From Myxococcales bacterium (GTDB lineage Bacteria > Myxococcota_A > Polyangia > Polyangiales > Polyangiaceae), in the NCBI GenBank assembly GCA_016794345.1, contig JAEUKE010000226.1, forward strand, positions 1 to 64,000: a stretch of DNA of 64,000 nucleotides, read 5' to 3'. The notes under the pieces are model-generated. The model made no database searches and was not told the DNA's origin. It saw nothing but the letters and a program-made list of their open reading frames with translations. Each line of letters opens with the position of its first letter. The stretch's first letter is position 1. This document shows positions 33,197 through 41,366 of this stretch, piece after piece. The translations under genes and the position numbers were made by a program.

Positions 33197-36076
33197 TCAG
33201 CGCAGGGCGAGCGCGCGCTCGCGCACGTCGCGGGGCAGCTGCGCGCCCCCCTGAAAGGCCTTCACCCGCTCGTTCTCGGCCGCCGCCATCGGATGACGCG
33301 CCGAGAGCCGGACGGCCGAAAAGAGGTAGTCGAGCGGCCGCGTCTCGACGCGGAACGGATCCATGGCGGTCACGTACGCGTCGACGATCTCGGCCTCGGC
33401 GGCGGCGCTGGCCTCGAGCGCGAGGGCCGCGTCGAACGCCACGAGGCTGCGCGCGCTGTCGGAGGCATCTTTCGCGCCCCGCCAGAGCTCGATGGCGGCG
33501 CCGTCCCCGCGCGCCGCTCGGACCAGCGGCAAGAGGGCGAGCTGCGCCGAGGCTTGATCCTCCCTCCGCGCGCCGCGGGCGACCTCTGTCAGACGGTCGA
33601 GCGCGGCGCCGAGCCTCTGCTTGTCGCCCTTCGCGACGGCGAGCTCGACCTCGACCGCGAGCGCGATGCGCGCCGGGACCCAGACCTCCTCGCGGGCGAG
33701 GGGATCGCCGACCGCGCCGAGCAAGTCTTTCGGCACCTCTTCGTTGGAGCGCCGTCGAGCACGAAGCTCCGTGAGCACCTGGTTCCGCGCGGCGAGCGTG
33801 TTGCCCTCGTCACGGAGGCGATCGAGCTCGGTGAGACACGCGGCGTGCCCCTGGTCGAGGCGACCGCCGAGGAAGTGGGCCGCGGCGACGAGCAGGCCTG
33901 CCTCGAGCCGGACCATCGACTGCGGGACGGCCAGCCGCTGCTTCGTGAGCGCCAGCGCCTCGTCGAGCCGGCCGCTCACGAGCGCGAGGCGCGCGCTCGA
34001 GAAGTCGTCGAGGGTGTCTTCGATGAGGGCGTGGCGAAAGGCGAGGACCGTCCGTGCCTTCTCGAGATCGCCCTTCGTCAGCGCCTGGAAGAGCGCGTGA
34101 TAGCTGCCTGCGTCCTCCGGGAGGATCTCCTGCAGGCGCGCGAGGTATCGATCGTTGCGCGCGTGATCGGCGCGACGCGGCGCGAGGATGGCGTTGCGGA
34201 GGGGCACGATCGCGAGGCCCGGGGTCTGCTCGGCGACCCGGTCGACCACCGCGAAGCCTTCCTCCTGGGCGTTGTTCGAGATGGCCAAGGCGGCGTAGAG
34301 GCCGGCTATGTCGGCGTCGCGGGCGTCCTCCGCGTAGGCTTGCCGCAGCAGGCGGAGTGACTCGGGGCGGGCGTCGTCGCCCGTGTAGAGAAGCAGCAGG
34401 CCGCGGACGCCTTTCGCGCGCGCCGGCGGGAGCTTGTCGACCAGCGCGAGCGCGCGTTCGATCGCCGCCTTCTGGCGCGCGGAGCCGCCGGCCTCGGTCA
34501 CGGCCACCATGGCGTGGGACCACGCCGAGTCGGGCAAGGTCTCCTCGAGCGCGCGGATCTCCGACAGCGTATCGTCCAGATCGCTCATCACGAGCCGCCG
34601 CCAGGTCGTCTCGATGCGGCGCGCGGCGGCTGCGTCCGCCGCGCCCCACGCGCGCTGGCGAGCCTCGTCGTAGGCGACGGGCGGGAGCTCTCCAGCGAGG
34701 GCGCGGGCGGCCTTTCGCGCGGCGACGAGCGGGCTCGACCCTTCGGCCGTCGCTTCCTTGCCCGCGAGCTTGATCGTCACGCGGGCCGGCGGGCCGGCCG
34801 CGAGCTCCACCGCGACCGGCGTCGCGCGCGTGAAGCTCGCCGACCTGGCGGAGCCCCACTCCGCGCCGATCTCGATCGCGACCCGCGCGCACGCCCCGAC
34901 GCCTATGGCCGCCGAGACGTCGATCCCGCCCGGCGCGCCGCCGACAACCTTCGCGGGCGAGCACGCGAGCCGCGACAGATCCAGCGCCGGGTCGAGGGCA
35001 GGGGAGGCGGAGGCGGACGCCGAGCCGCCGACGTCGAAGCGCAGGTGCCCCGTGATGCCGGCCGCGACGAGCGCGATGATGACGAACGCGCCGAAGCCGG
35101 CCGTCAGGTAGAGGGCGATCTTGGCCGTCCTCGAGACGACGCGACGTGTCTTGGGGGGCAGGACCGAGAGCGGGCTCGTTCGCTCCCGAACGACGTCGCT
35201 CGGGCCCGTCCGCGCCTCGGCGAAGGGCTCGAGCGCGCTCGCCGCCTCGTCGAGCGAGTCGAACCGCTCTCCCGGGTCCTTCGCGAGCGCACGCATGACG
35301 GCTCGGTCGATCTCGCGCGGGACGTCGGTCGCCAGCTCTCGCAGGGGCACGGGGGGCTTGGCGAGGATCTGCGAGAGGAGCGTGACAGTGTCGTCAGCCT
35401 CGAACGGGGGCTTCCCGGTCAGGAGCTCGTAGGCGGTCACCGCCCAGGAGAACTGATCCGAGCGGCCGTCGAGCGGCTCGCCGCGCAGCTGCTCGGGCGA
35501 CGCGTAGCGTGGCGTGCCCACGATCTGGCCCGCGCGTGTGAGCGTCGAGATGGACTGGCCGGCCTCGGTCGGCGCGCTCGGATCGACGGCCTTCGCGCTC
35601 CGCTTGGCGATGCCGAAATCGAGGACCTTCAGCGCGCCGTCCTCGCGGATCATCAGGTTGTCGGGCTTGATGTCGCGGTGCACGATGCCGCGCGCGTGGC
35701 CCGCTGCGAGGGCACGCGCAGCCTCGCAGAGCCACCGGAGCTTGCGCGCCCGCTCGGTCGATGGATCCCCCACGAAGGCGCGGAGCGACCGGCCCCGGAC
35801 GAGCTCCATCGCCAGGAAGGTCTCGCCGGCGCCGTCGTCGAGCGTGCCCGCGTCGAGCACGACGACCACGTTCGGGTGCTCGAACGCGGCGGCCGCGCGC
35901 GCCTCGCGGATCATGCGCTCGCGGGCGTCTTCGGAGGCCTCCTCGGCCGAGACGAGCTTGAGGGCGACCTTTCGACCGAGGACCGAGTCCTCCGCCTCGT
36001 AGACCTCGCCCATCCCGCCTTTGCCGAGGAGCGCGAGGATGACGTAGCGGCCGACTCGATCCCCCGGCGCTCTCAC
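33197..36076 (-). CDS. Large Ser/Thr protein kinase with extracytoplasmic TPR-like region
   Basis: The protein has 959 residues, starting at GTG 36076. The kinase domain spans 10-275, with GKGGMGEVY, Lys40 in VALKLV, HRDIKPDN (Asp135), DFG at 153-155 and ASPEQL. A transmembrane helix at about 335-360 (ALYLTAGFGAFVIIALVAAGI) separates it from ~590 residues of mostly helical, Ala/Arg-rich sequence resembling TPR/SEL1-type repeats. That part would act as a periplasmic sensor or scaffold. The start region is duplicated in tandem (see repeat at 36061-36096). It lies 36 bases after the MerR-TPR gene on the same strand, so the two are probably co-transcribed. Confidence 0.88.
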   Translation of the reverse strand: MRAPGDRVGRYVILALLGKGGMGEVYEAEDSVLGRKVALKLVSAEEASEDARERMIREARAAAAFEHPNVVVVLDAGTLDDGAGETFLAMELVRGRSLRAFVGDPSTERARKLRWLCEAARALAAGHARGIVHRDIKPDNLMIREDGALKVLDFGIAKRSAKAVDPSAPTEAGQSISTLTRAGQIVGTPRYASPEQLRGEPLDGRSDQFSWAVTAYELLTGKPPFEADDTVTLLSQILAKPPVPLRELATDVPREIDRAVMRALAKDPGERFDSLDEAASALEPFAEARTGPSDVVRERTSPLSVLPPKTRRVVSRTAKIALYLTAGFGAFVIIALVAAGITGHLRFDVGGSASASASPALDPALDLSRLACSPAKVVGGAPGGIDVSAAIGVGACARVAIEIGAEWGSARSASFTRATPVAVELAAGPPARVTIKLAGKEATAEGSSPLVAARKAARALAGELPPVAYDEARQRAWGAADAAAARRIETTWRRLVMSDLDDTLSEIRALEETLPDSAWSHAMVAVTEAGGSARQKAAIERALALVDKLPPARAKGVRGLLLLYTGDDARPESLRLLRQAYAEDARDADIAGLYAALAISNNAQEEGFAVVDRVAEQTPGLAIVPLRNAILAPRRADHARNDRYLARLQEILPEDAGSYHALFQALTKGDLEKARTVLAFRHALIEDTLDDFSSARLALVSGRLDEALALTKQRLAVPQSMVRLEAGLLVAAAHFLGGRLDQGHAACLTELDRLRDEGNTLAARNQVLTELRARRRSNEEVPKDLLGAVGDPLAREEVWVPARIALAVEVELAVAKGDKQRLGAALDRLTEVARGARREDQASAQLALLPLVRAARGDGAAIELWRGAKDASDSARSLVAFDAALALEASAAAEAEIVDAYVTAMDPFRVETRPLDYLFSAVRLSARHPMAAAENERVKAFQGGAQLPRDVRERALALR

Positions 36077-36096
36077 TGGGCCCCCGGCGCTCTCAT
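36061..36096 (-). repeat. Tandem duplication of a start-codon region
   Basis: The 15-mer CCCCCGGCGCTCTCA occurs at 36061-36075 and 36081-36095. Read on the minus strand, the upstream copy begins ATG (36096) and the downstream copy begins GTG (36076, the kinase start). The copies are 20 bases apart, so the ATG is out of frame and meets a TGA after seven codons. Confidence 0.6.
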
Positions 36097-36112
36097 TCGG
36101 CCACGCGCTCCG

Positions 36113-37153
36113 TCAGAGGTGCTTGCGCGCGATCTCGGCCCACGTCCCGGTGGGCTCGATCTCGAGGTACTTGCGCCAGCACGGTCGGGCGAGCTCGGCT
36201 TCGCCGGTCTGCTCGTAGGCCATGGCCAGGTTGAAATACGCGTCCGCGAAGCGTGGATCGCTGGCGATCGCGCCCTTGAAGAACTCGATGGCGCGCTCCG
36301 AGTGGCCGCGCTCGAGCATGACGTAGCCGAGGTTGTATTGCGCCTCCGGCTGCGTGCTGTCGATCTGCAGGGCCTTCTCGTACAGGGTGACGGCCTGATC
36401 TTCCTCGCCGCGGCGAAAGCAGATGTTGCCGAGGTTCGTGTGCGCGATGGCGAGCCACGGATCGAGCTCCACCGCGCGGCGGTACAGCGCTTCCGCTTCG
36501 GTCATCGTCGCCGGGTCCTCGTCGAGCTGGCTCGCGCGGACGTAGAGGTCGTAAGCGGTCCGGGCTCGCGCCTTACCGGCGTTCGGGCGAAGCACGCGGA
36601 CGACGTCGTCGCGCAGCGCGCGGAGATCGAAATCGAGCAACATCTGCCCGGTGACCGGCTCGTAGCTGCCGGTGGAGGAGCGGAGCACGACCTTGCGCCC
36701 GTCGGACACGATGGACAGCTCCGCCAGCGGGCGGGTGACCTTGGGCAGCGCCGCGCGGATGCTCTCGATCGCTCGGGCGACGTCGCGCAGGCGGACCTTC
36801 TTCGCGAGCAGGTCGCGCGCCGCGCGGAGCGCGATGATGTCCTGGAAGGTGTAGCCGCGGTGCCCGCGCCGGCGGCCGGACGGCGCGACGACGCCATTTT
36901 TCGCCAGCGAGCGGATGCGACCGATGGACAGCCCGAGCAGCCGCGACACCTCGGTCGTGGTGAAGACGTCGCTCACCGGCTCGCGCGACGAGGGCGGGGG
37001 CGCGTCGAGCTCTTCGTCCTTCTTGGGCTGCGGCGCGTCCACGCGGCCGCCACCAGGCCCGAATACCACGTGGATGACCTTGGGCTCGTCGCCCTTGGGC
37101 CCGTCGCCCTTGAGCTTGTCACCCCGTCCGGATCCTCGCTTTTGCCTGTTCAT
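36113..37153 (-). CDS. MerR-type regulator fused to TPR repeats
   Basis: The protein has 346 residues. A disordered N-terminus precedes a MerR helix-turn-helix (VFTTTEVSRLLGLSIGRIRSLAK, then RGYTFQDIIALRAARDLL) at ~60-135. From ~210 to the end, TPR motifs run in series: AEALYRRAVELDPWLAIAHTNLG, EDQAVTLYEKALQIDSTQPEAQYNLG and SERAIEFFKGAIASDP. This fusion is common in Myxococcota and rare elsewhere. The TPR part probably binds a protein partner, possibly the co-encoded kinase just downstream. The DNA target is unknown, and no MerR-type spaced operator is obvious in the 105 bases upstream. Confidence 0.85.
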   Translation of the reverse strand: MNRQKRGSGRGDKLKGDGPKGDEPKVIHVVFGPGGGRVDAPQPKKDEELDAPPPSSREPVSDVFTTTEVSRLLGLSIGRIRSLAKNGVVAPSGRRRGHRGYTFQDIIALRAARDLLAKKVRLRDVARAIESIRAALPKVTRPLAELSIVSDGRKVVLRSSTGSYEPVTGQMLLDFDLRALRDDVVRVLRPNAGKARARTAYDLYVRASQLDEDPATMTEAEALYRRAVELDPWLAIAHTNLGNICFRRGEEDQAVTLYEKALQIDSTQPEAQYNLGYVMLERGHSERAIEFFKGAIASDPRFADAYFNLAMAYEQTGEAELARPCWRKYLEIEPTGTWAEIARKHL

Positions 37154-37258
37154 GGGCTCGGCGTCACCACACTCGCGAGAGAAGCACCACGTCGGACGCT
37201 ATCACGCGGCCGGCTCGATACGACAAGCCGTGACGCTTCGAGCACGTTGAGGCGTGCG

Positions 37259-37690
37259 TCAAGTGCGAAGCGCTGCGCGCCTTGCGTACACGCTCGCTTC
37301 CACGTCGACGCGCAACGTAAGCCCGCGAGCCGACGACTCGATCTCGACCTCCGCGCGCAGCGCGCCCAGGTGGCCGTCGGCACGGAGCTCGGCCTCCTCC
37401 CGCGCGACGCGCAGCGCGCGGACGCGGAGGTGGGGATCGATCGCGAGCATCTGGCGCTCGAGAGGCGTCGCGCCCCAGCGCGTGTCCTGCGTGCCCGCCC
37501 AGGCGAGCAGGATCGACGTCGTGCCGAAGTAGGTCGGTGGTGGGCCGGCGTCCACGGCGCCCTCGCTGATCACGTCCGCCTGCTCGAGCCACGCTCGAAT
37601 CGGCCCGTACGTTACCGCCACGAGGTGTTTCTCGCGCTTCAGCGTCAGTGGAACACGTCGGATTTTCGCGAGCCCGGGGCCTGCGCGCAT
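37259..37690 (-). CDS. Hypothetical protein
   Basis: The protein has 143 residues from ATG 37690; an ATG at 37732 would add 14 arginine-rich residues. The sequence (KREKHLVAVTYGPIRAWLEQADVI, PPPTYFGTTSILLAWAG, then charged strands to RRAALRT) looks like a soluble cytoplasmic protein. I recognise no family. The ORF has normal high-GC codon character and does not overlap another credible gene. It lies between the MerR-TPR operon and a divergent small gene, with short gaps both sides. Confidence 0.5.
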   Translation of the reverse strand: MRAGPGLAKIRRVPLTLKREKHLVAVTYGPIRAWLEQADVISEGAVDAGPPPTYFGTTSILLAWAGTQDTRWGATPLERQMLAIDPHLRVRALRVAREEAELRADGHLGALRAEVEIESSARGLTLRVDVEASVYARRAALRT

Positions 37691-37807
37691 GGTGCGAGCG
37701 AATCGTAGGCCGCAGCGCATGCGGAGGGCCAAGCCGATTGCCCTCGGGCGCGTGAAGTTGGCCGCGTTTGGGAGCGGATCCTACCGTCCATCTTCGAGGA
37801 GCCACCG

Positions 37808-38164
37808 ATGAGCTACGAAGGTACCGAGCGTCGCCAGCACCGGTTGATCGTCACGCGCAACACCGAGTACCACCTGAAGGGGGACGTCTGCGTCGCCGTT
37901 CGCGACCGCAATTCGAAGCGCTGGAGCGAGGGGCACCTCGCCGTCGCGCGCCGCGTCGAAGGGGGCGTGCGCTTCTACGACAACGGCGCGGTCGTCCCGA
38001 GCCTCGACCCGCTCGGCGTCGGCGACGCCATGTTCTTCACCTACACGACCGACCGCGGCGAGGACCGCCAGCTCATCACGAGCCGGATCGAGGCGATCCA
38101 GCGGACGCCCAAGAAAGACGTCCTCGCGTACGCGACGCTGCGCCCGCGCCCGAAGAAGTCGTGA
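37808..38164 (+). CDS. Conserved small protein of the myxobacterial ERRxHR type
   Basis: The protein has 118 residues and opens MSYEGTERRQHRLIVTRNTEYH. The pattern of a paired arginine motif, a beta-strand CVAVRDR and a basic end resembles small myxobacterial proteins of unknown role with a PilZ-like flavour. It lacks the full PilZ RxxxR and D/NxSxxG pair, so I do not call it a c-di-GMP receptor. It sits alone on the plus strand. A strong hairpin (38230-38251) lies 65 bases after its stop, shared with the convergent MoeB-like gene. Confidence 0.65.
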   Translation: MSYEGTERRQHRLIVTRNTEYHLKGDVCVAVRDRNSKRWSEGHLAVARRVEGGVRFYDNGAVVPSLDPLGVGDAMFFTYTTDRGEDRQLITSRIEAIQRTPKKDVLAYATLRPRPKKS

Positions 38165-38229
38165 CCGGTATCCTTGGCGGCGACGTTCCCTCGTTTGGCG
38201 ACGTCGTGCCTGTGGATTCACCCCCCCGG

Positions 38230-38251
38230 CCCCCCTCGCGAGCGAGGGGGG
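38230..38251. terminator. Bidirectional hairpin between convergent genes
   Basis: CCCCCCTCG, tetraloop CGAG, then the exact inverse CGAGGGGGG: nine perfect base pairs. It sits between the stops of the small plus-strand gene (38164) and the MoeB-like gene (38259), so it can end transcription from both sides. It resembles the hairpin at 24669-24693 in sequence style. Confidence 0.65.
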
Positions 38252-38258
38252 AGAAGCG

Positions 38259-39434
38259 TCAGGCGGACCCGCCCACGCTGCAGAACCACTCGTAGTCGAC
38301 GTAGCCTTTGATGGTGGGCTCGTCGCCGCAAGCGGGGCAGCTCTTGTCTCTCCGGAGCTTGAGCTCCCCGAACCGCATGCGGAGCGAGTCGTACGTGAGA
38401 AGGCGACCGACGAGCGTGTTGCCCTTGCCCAGCAAGAGCTTGATCGTCTCGGTCGCCTGCACGACGCCCACGATGCCGGGCAGGATGCCGAGCACGCCCG
38501 CCTCCTGGCAGCTCGGGGCGAGGTGCGGGGGCGGCGGCTCGGGGTAGAGGCAGCGGTAACAAGGGCCACCGCGGCCGGGATCGAACACCGTGACCTGCCC
38601 CTCGAAGCGGAAGATGGAGCCGTGCACGACGGGCTTCTTGTGGAAGACGCTGGCGTCGTTCACGAGGTAGCGAGTGGGGAAGTTGTCGCAGCCGTCGACC
38701 ACGACGTCGAAGCCCTCGAAGATGCGGTCGACGTTTTCGCTCGTGAGCCGCTCGGGGAACTTCACGACCCTCACGTCGGGGTTCAGATCGGTCAGGGCCT
38801 TCTCTGCGCTCTCCACCTTGAGGGTGCCGACGCGGCTCGTCGCGTGGAGGATCTGGCGCTGGAGGTTCGACGCGTCCACCACGTCGCCGTCCACGAGGCC
38901 GATCGTTCCGACGCCGGCCGCGGCCAGGTAGAGCGCGGCCGGGCTGCCGAGCCCGCCGGCGCCGAGCAGGAGCACCTTCGACGCGAGGAGCTTCGCCTGC
39001 CCGGCCTCGCCCACCTCCGGCAGGAGGATGTGGCGCGAGTAGCGCTCGCGCTGCGCCTCCGAGAGCTGCGGCGGGTGCTCCATCGGGAAGCCGAGGTCCT
39101 TCCAGCGCACGAAGCCCGGGTTCGCGCTCTCGACGTTCGTGTAGCCCATGTCGAGGAGCGTCTTGGCCGCGAGCGCGCTGCGGACGCCGCCGGCGCAGTA
39201 GACGACGATGGGCGCCGCCTTGTCGGGAATCTTCTGCTCGATCTGCAGCTCCAGGAAGCCACGCGGCAGGAGGATGGCGCCCGGGATGTAGCCGAGCCGG
39301 GTCTCGTCCTTCTCGCGCACGTCGAGCAGCACCATCGGGACATGTTGCTCGTGCCGGCGCTTGATCTCCTCGAGCGACACGATTCGGATCTGCTTTCGAA
39401 CCTCGCTGATGAGATCGCTGTAGGCCTGGGACAT
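38259..39434 (-). CDS. moeB: Rhodanese-MoeB/ThiF-type sulfur-carrier activating enzyme
   Basis: The protein has 391 residues. An N-terminal rhodanese domain (~15-120) has DVREKDETRLGYIPGA and the active-site loop VVYCAGGVRS. An E1-like adenylation domain follows (~125-375), with VLLLGAGGLGSPAALYLA, LVDGDVVDASNLQRQ, CDNFPTRYLVND and paired zinc CxxC motifs (CYRC and CPAC). Such enzymes adenylate the C-terminal glycine of ThiS/MoaD-type sulfur carriers for molybdopterin, thiamine or thiolation pathways. Having the rhodanese at the N-terminus is less usual than the MOCS3 order. No carrier protein gene is adjacent, so the pathway is not fixed by context. Confidence 0.85.
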   Translation of the reverse strand: MSQAYSDLISEVRKQIRIVSLEEIKRRHEQHVPMVLLDVREKDETRLGYIPGAILLPRGFLELQIEQKIPDKAAPIVVYCAGGVRSALAAKTLLDMGYTNVESANPGFVRWKDLGFPMEHPPQLSEAQRERYSRHILLPEVGEAGQAKLLASKVLLLGAGGLGSPAALYLAAAGVGTIGLVDGDVVDASNLQRQILHATSRVGTLKVESAEKALTDLNPDVRVVKFPERLTSENVDRIFEGFDVVVDGCDNFPTRYLVNDASVFHKKPVVHGSIFRFEGQVTVFDPGRGGPCYRCLYPEPPPPHLAPSCQEAGVLGILPGIVGVVQATETIKLLLGKGNTLVGRLLTYDSLRMRFGELKLRRDKSCPACGDEPTIKGYVDYEWFCSVGGSA

Positions 39435-39514
39435 GCCGGAGGATCTAGCCGATTCGGGCGCGAGCGGCCATCGCCGGTGGTCGCGGCGGTCTCCGTGGGT
39501 ATAGTGCGCGGGCC

Positions 39515-40168
39515 ATGGCCAAGGACGACCGCGAGCCGTTTCATGCCCCTCACGTCACAATCAACCGCGTCTACACCAAGCGCGGTGACGAAGGCCGGAC
39601 GAGCCTCGTCGGCGGTCAGTCGGTCGACAAGGACGACCTCCGCATCGAGGCGTACGGCACGGTGGACGAGCTGAACGCCGTCATCGGCGCCGCGCGGGTC
39701 GGCGCGCTCGAGGGCGCGGCGCACCCCGGCGCGGGCAGCGCGGCGCTGGCCGAGCTCGCGCGGTCCCTCCTGCGGGTGCAACACGAGCTCTTCAACCTCG
39801 GCTCGCTGCTCGCGACCTTGCCGGAGGACCTGCGGCCCGGTCAGCCCCGCGTCACCGAGAAAGACGTGGAGGCGCTCGAGCGCGAGATGGACGAGGCGAC
39901 GGCCGAGCTGCCCGTGCTCCGGTCGTTTGTCTTGCCGGGTGGCTCGCGGTTGAACGCGGACCTCCACCTGGCCCGGACCGTGTGTCGCCGCGCGGAGCGC
40001 CTCACCGTGCGCCTCGCCCGCGCGACCGAGGTGGACGCGCTCGCTGTCCGCTACCTGAACCGCCTCTCGGACGCGCTGTTCGTGTGGAGCCGGCTCGCGT
40101 GCGCCGCGACCGGCGCAGACGAGGTGCTCTGGACGCCCAACGCGAGCTCGACCGGCGCCAGCCCTTGA
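39515..40168 (+). CDS. Cob(I)alamin adenosyltransferase, PduO/MMAB type
   Basis: The protein has 217 residues. The family ATP-binding signature is clear: NRVYTKRGDEGRTSLVGG, YGTVDELNAVIG, the helical core with RVQHELFNLGS-like sequence, CRRAERLTVRLA and YLNRLSDALFVWSR. The enzyme makes adenosylcobalamin from ATP and cob(I)alamin, the cofactor of B12-dependent mutases. In this window it would also supply the cofactor that the CarH-type regulator at 53676-54728 should need, although the genes are 14 kb apart. It is divergent from the MoeB-like gene (80-base gap) and convergent with the PP2C gene 7 bases away. Confidence 0.93.
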   Translation: MAKDDREPFHAPHVTINRVYTKRGDEGRTSLVGGQSVDKDDLRIEAYGTVDELNAVIGAARVGALEGAAHPGAGSAALAELARSLLRVQHELFNLGSLLATLPEDLRPGQPRVTEKDVEALEREMDEATAELPVLRSFVLPGGSRLNADLHLARTVCRRAERLTVRLARATEVDALAVRYLNRLSDALFVWSRLACAATGADEVLWTPNASSTGASP

Positions 40169-40175
40169 TTGAAGA

Positions 40176-41366
40176 CTAGCGCGTCCGCGCGATGTGGGTC
40201 GCGAGCTTCTCGAAGAGCGTCATGCCGAGCACCGGATCGTGCGCGCAGATCTCCCGGAAGTCGTCGCGGCGGATGCGGAGCGTGCGCAGGCGTTCGACGA
40301 CTGCGGCCCGCCTCGTCCGGAGGTCGACCCCGACGAGAGACTCGGGGAACAACACCGCTGGCGCGCCGAGGGTGGTCCCGCTCTCGGTCTTCACCAGGCC
40401 GTCGAGCACGATGTACGCGCAGTGATCGCCCGCGTCGAACGGGGGCACGTCGGCGCCGGCCTCGAGCTCGATCTCGATGCTGCCGGAGAGGACACCGAGC
40501 ACCGAGGAGGGCGGTAGGCCCTCGAGCAGCGGGCAGTCGCGGAGCACCGACGTGTCGAACGCGCCGCGCTCGTCCGAGCGCTGCAGGAACCGCTCGTCTA
40601 TCCGCACCGCGACGATGGATGCGTTGTCTCGGCCGCCCCGGGCGAGCGAGCTCTTCACGAACGCATCGCAGATCGCGCGCGGCGTGCCACGGCACGCGTG
40701 GGAGATCGCGGCTTCGCTCTCCATCGGCCCGTACGCGCCGTCCGTCGCGAGCACGAGCGTGTCGCCGCGCCGGAGATCGACGGGGAACACGTCGACGCGG
40801 AGCGGGACCGGCAGGCCCACGCCGCTCGCGAGTGGCCGCGGCGTTCGCCCCGGACCTCCGGGCCGGCGCACGCTCGCCGGATCGTGGACGAGGTGGTCCT
40901 CGGTGATCTGGAGCGTCGCCTTCGACCGCGCGAGGAAGACGCGGCCGTCTCCCACGTGGGCGACGAACGCCTTGTCCCGTGCGAAGAGGCACAGGTCCAT
41001 CGTGGTGCCCATCTTCTCGCCGCGGCTCTCCTGTTCGGAGACGAGCTTGTCGTGCGCGGCCTCGCAGGCTCCGCGGAGCAGCGCGAAGACGTCGCGCCTG
41101 ACCTCGAGCGTCGGGCTGCGGCAGAACTCCTCGAGCTTCTTGTTCGCCTCCTTCGTGGCCAGGTAGGCGCGCGCGACCTCGAGGGCGGTGCGGCTCGCGT
41201 GCTCGCCGGAGTCGAGGCCGCCCATCCCGTCGGCCACCCCGAAGAGCGCGAGCTCGGGCGCGACGAGGAGCGCGTCCTCGTTCGTGGCGCGCACCTTCCC
41301 CGTGACCGTCTCCGCCGCGATCTCCACGCGGAAGTCGAACCGGGGCAGGATGCGCGTCTGGGTCAC
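40176..41366 (-). CDS. PP2C-family protein phosphatase with C-terminal cyclic-nucleotide-binding-like domain
   Basis: The protein has 396 residues from GTG 41366, which overlaps the upstream lipoprotein stop (GTGA). The PP2C core (~10-260) shows TNEDALLV, GVADGMGGLDSGEHAS, AHVGDGRVFLAR, GDTLVLATDGAYG and the metal-binding RGGRDNASIVAV. A second region from ~275 (CPLLEGLPPSSVLGVLSG, then a beta-roll with AGDHCAYIVLDGLV and ending RIRRDDFREICAHDPVLG) looks like a CAP/cNMP-binding domain. It lacks a clear phosphate-binding cassette, so it may be structural. The phosphatase would reverse Ser/Thr phosphorylation by the kinases in this region. Confidence 0.85.
   Translation of the reverse strand: MTQTRILPRFDFRVEIAAETVTGKVRATNEDALLVAPELALFGVADGMGGLDSGEHASRTALEVARAYLATKEANKKLEEFCRSPTLEVRRDVFALLRGACEAAHDKLVSEQESRGEKMGTTMDLCLFARDKAFVAHVGDGRVFLARSKATLQITEDHLVHDPASVRRPGGPGRTPRPLASGVGLPVPLRVDVFPVDLRRGDTLVLATDGAYGPMESEAAISHACRGTPRAICDAFVKSSLARGGRDNASIVAVRIDERFLQRSDERGAFDTSVLRDCPLLEGLPPSSVLGVLSGSIEIELEAGADVPPFDAGDHCAYIVLDGLVKTESGTTLGAPAVLFPESLVGVDLRTRRAAVVERLRTLRIRRDDFREICAHDPVLGMTLFEKLATHIARTR

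Noticed and set aside
34514..37708. 1064-residue plus-strand open frame
   Set aside because: It is antisense to a clear kinase and a MerR-TPR gene. The composition is the typical Arg/Glu/Ala shadow of high-GC third positions.
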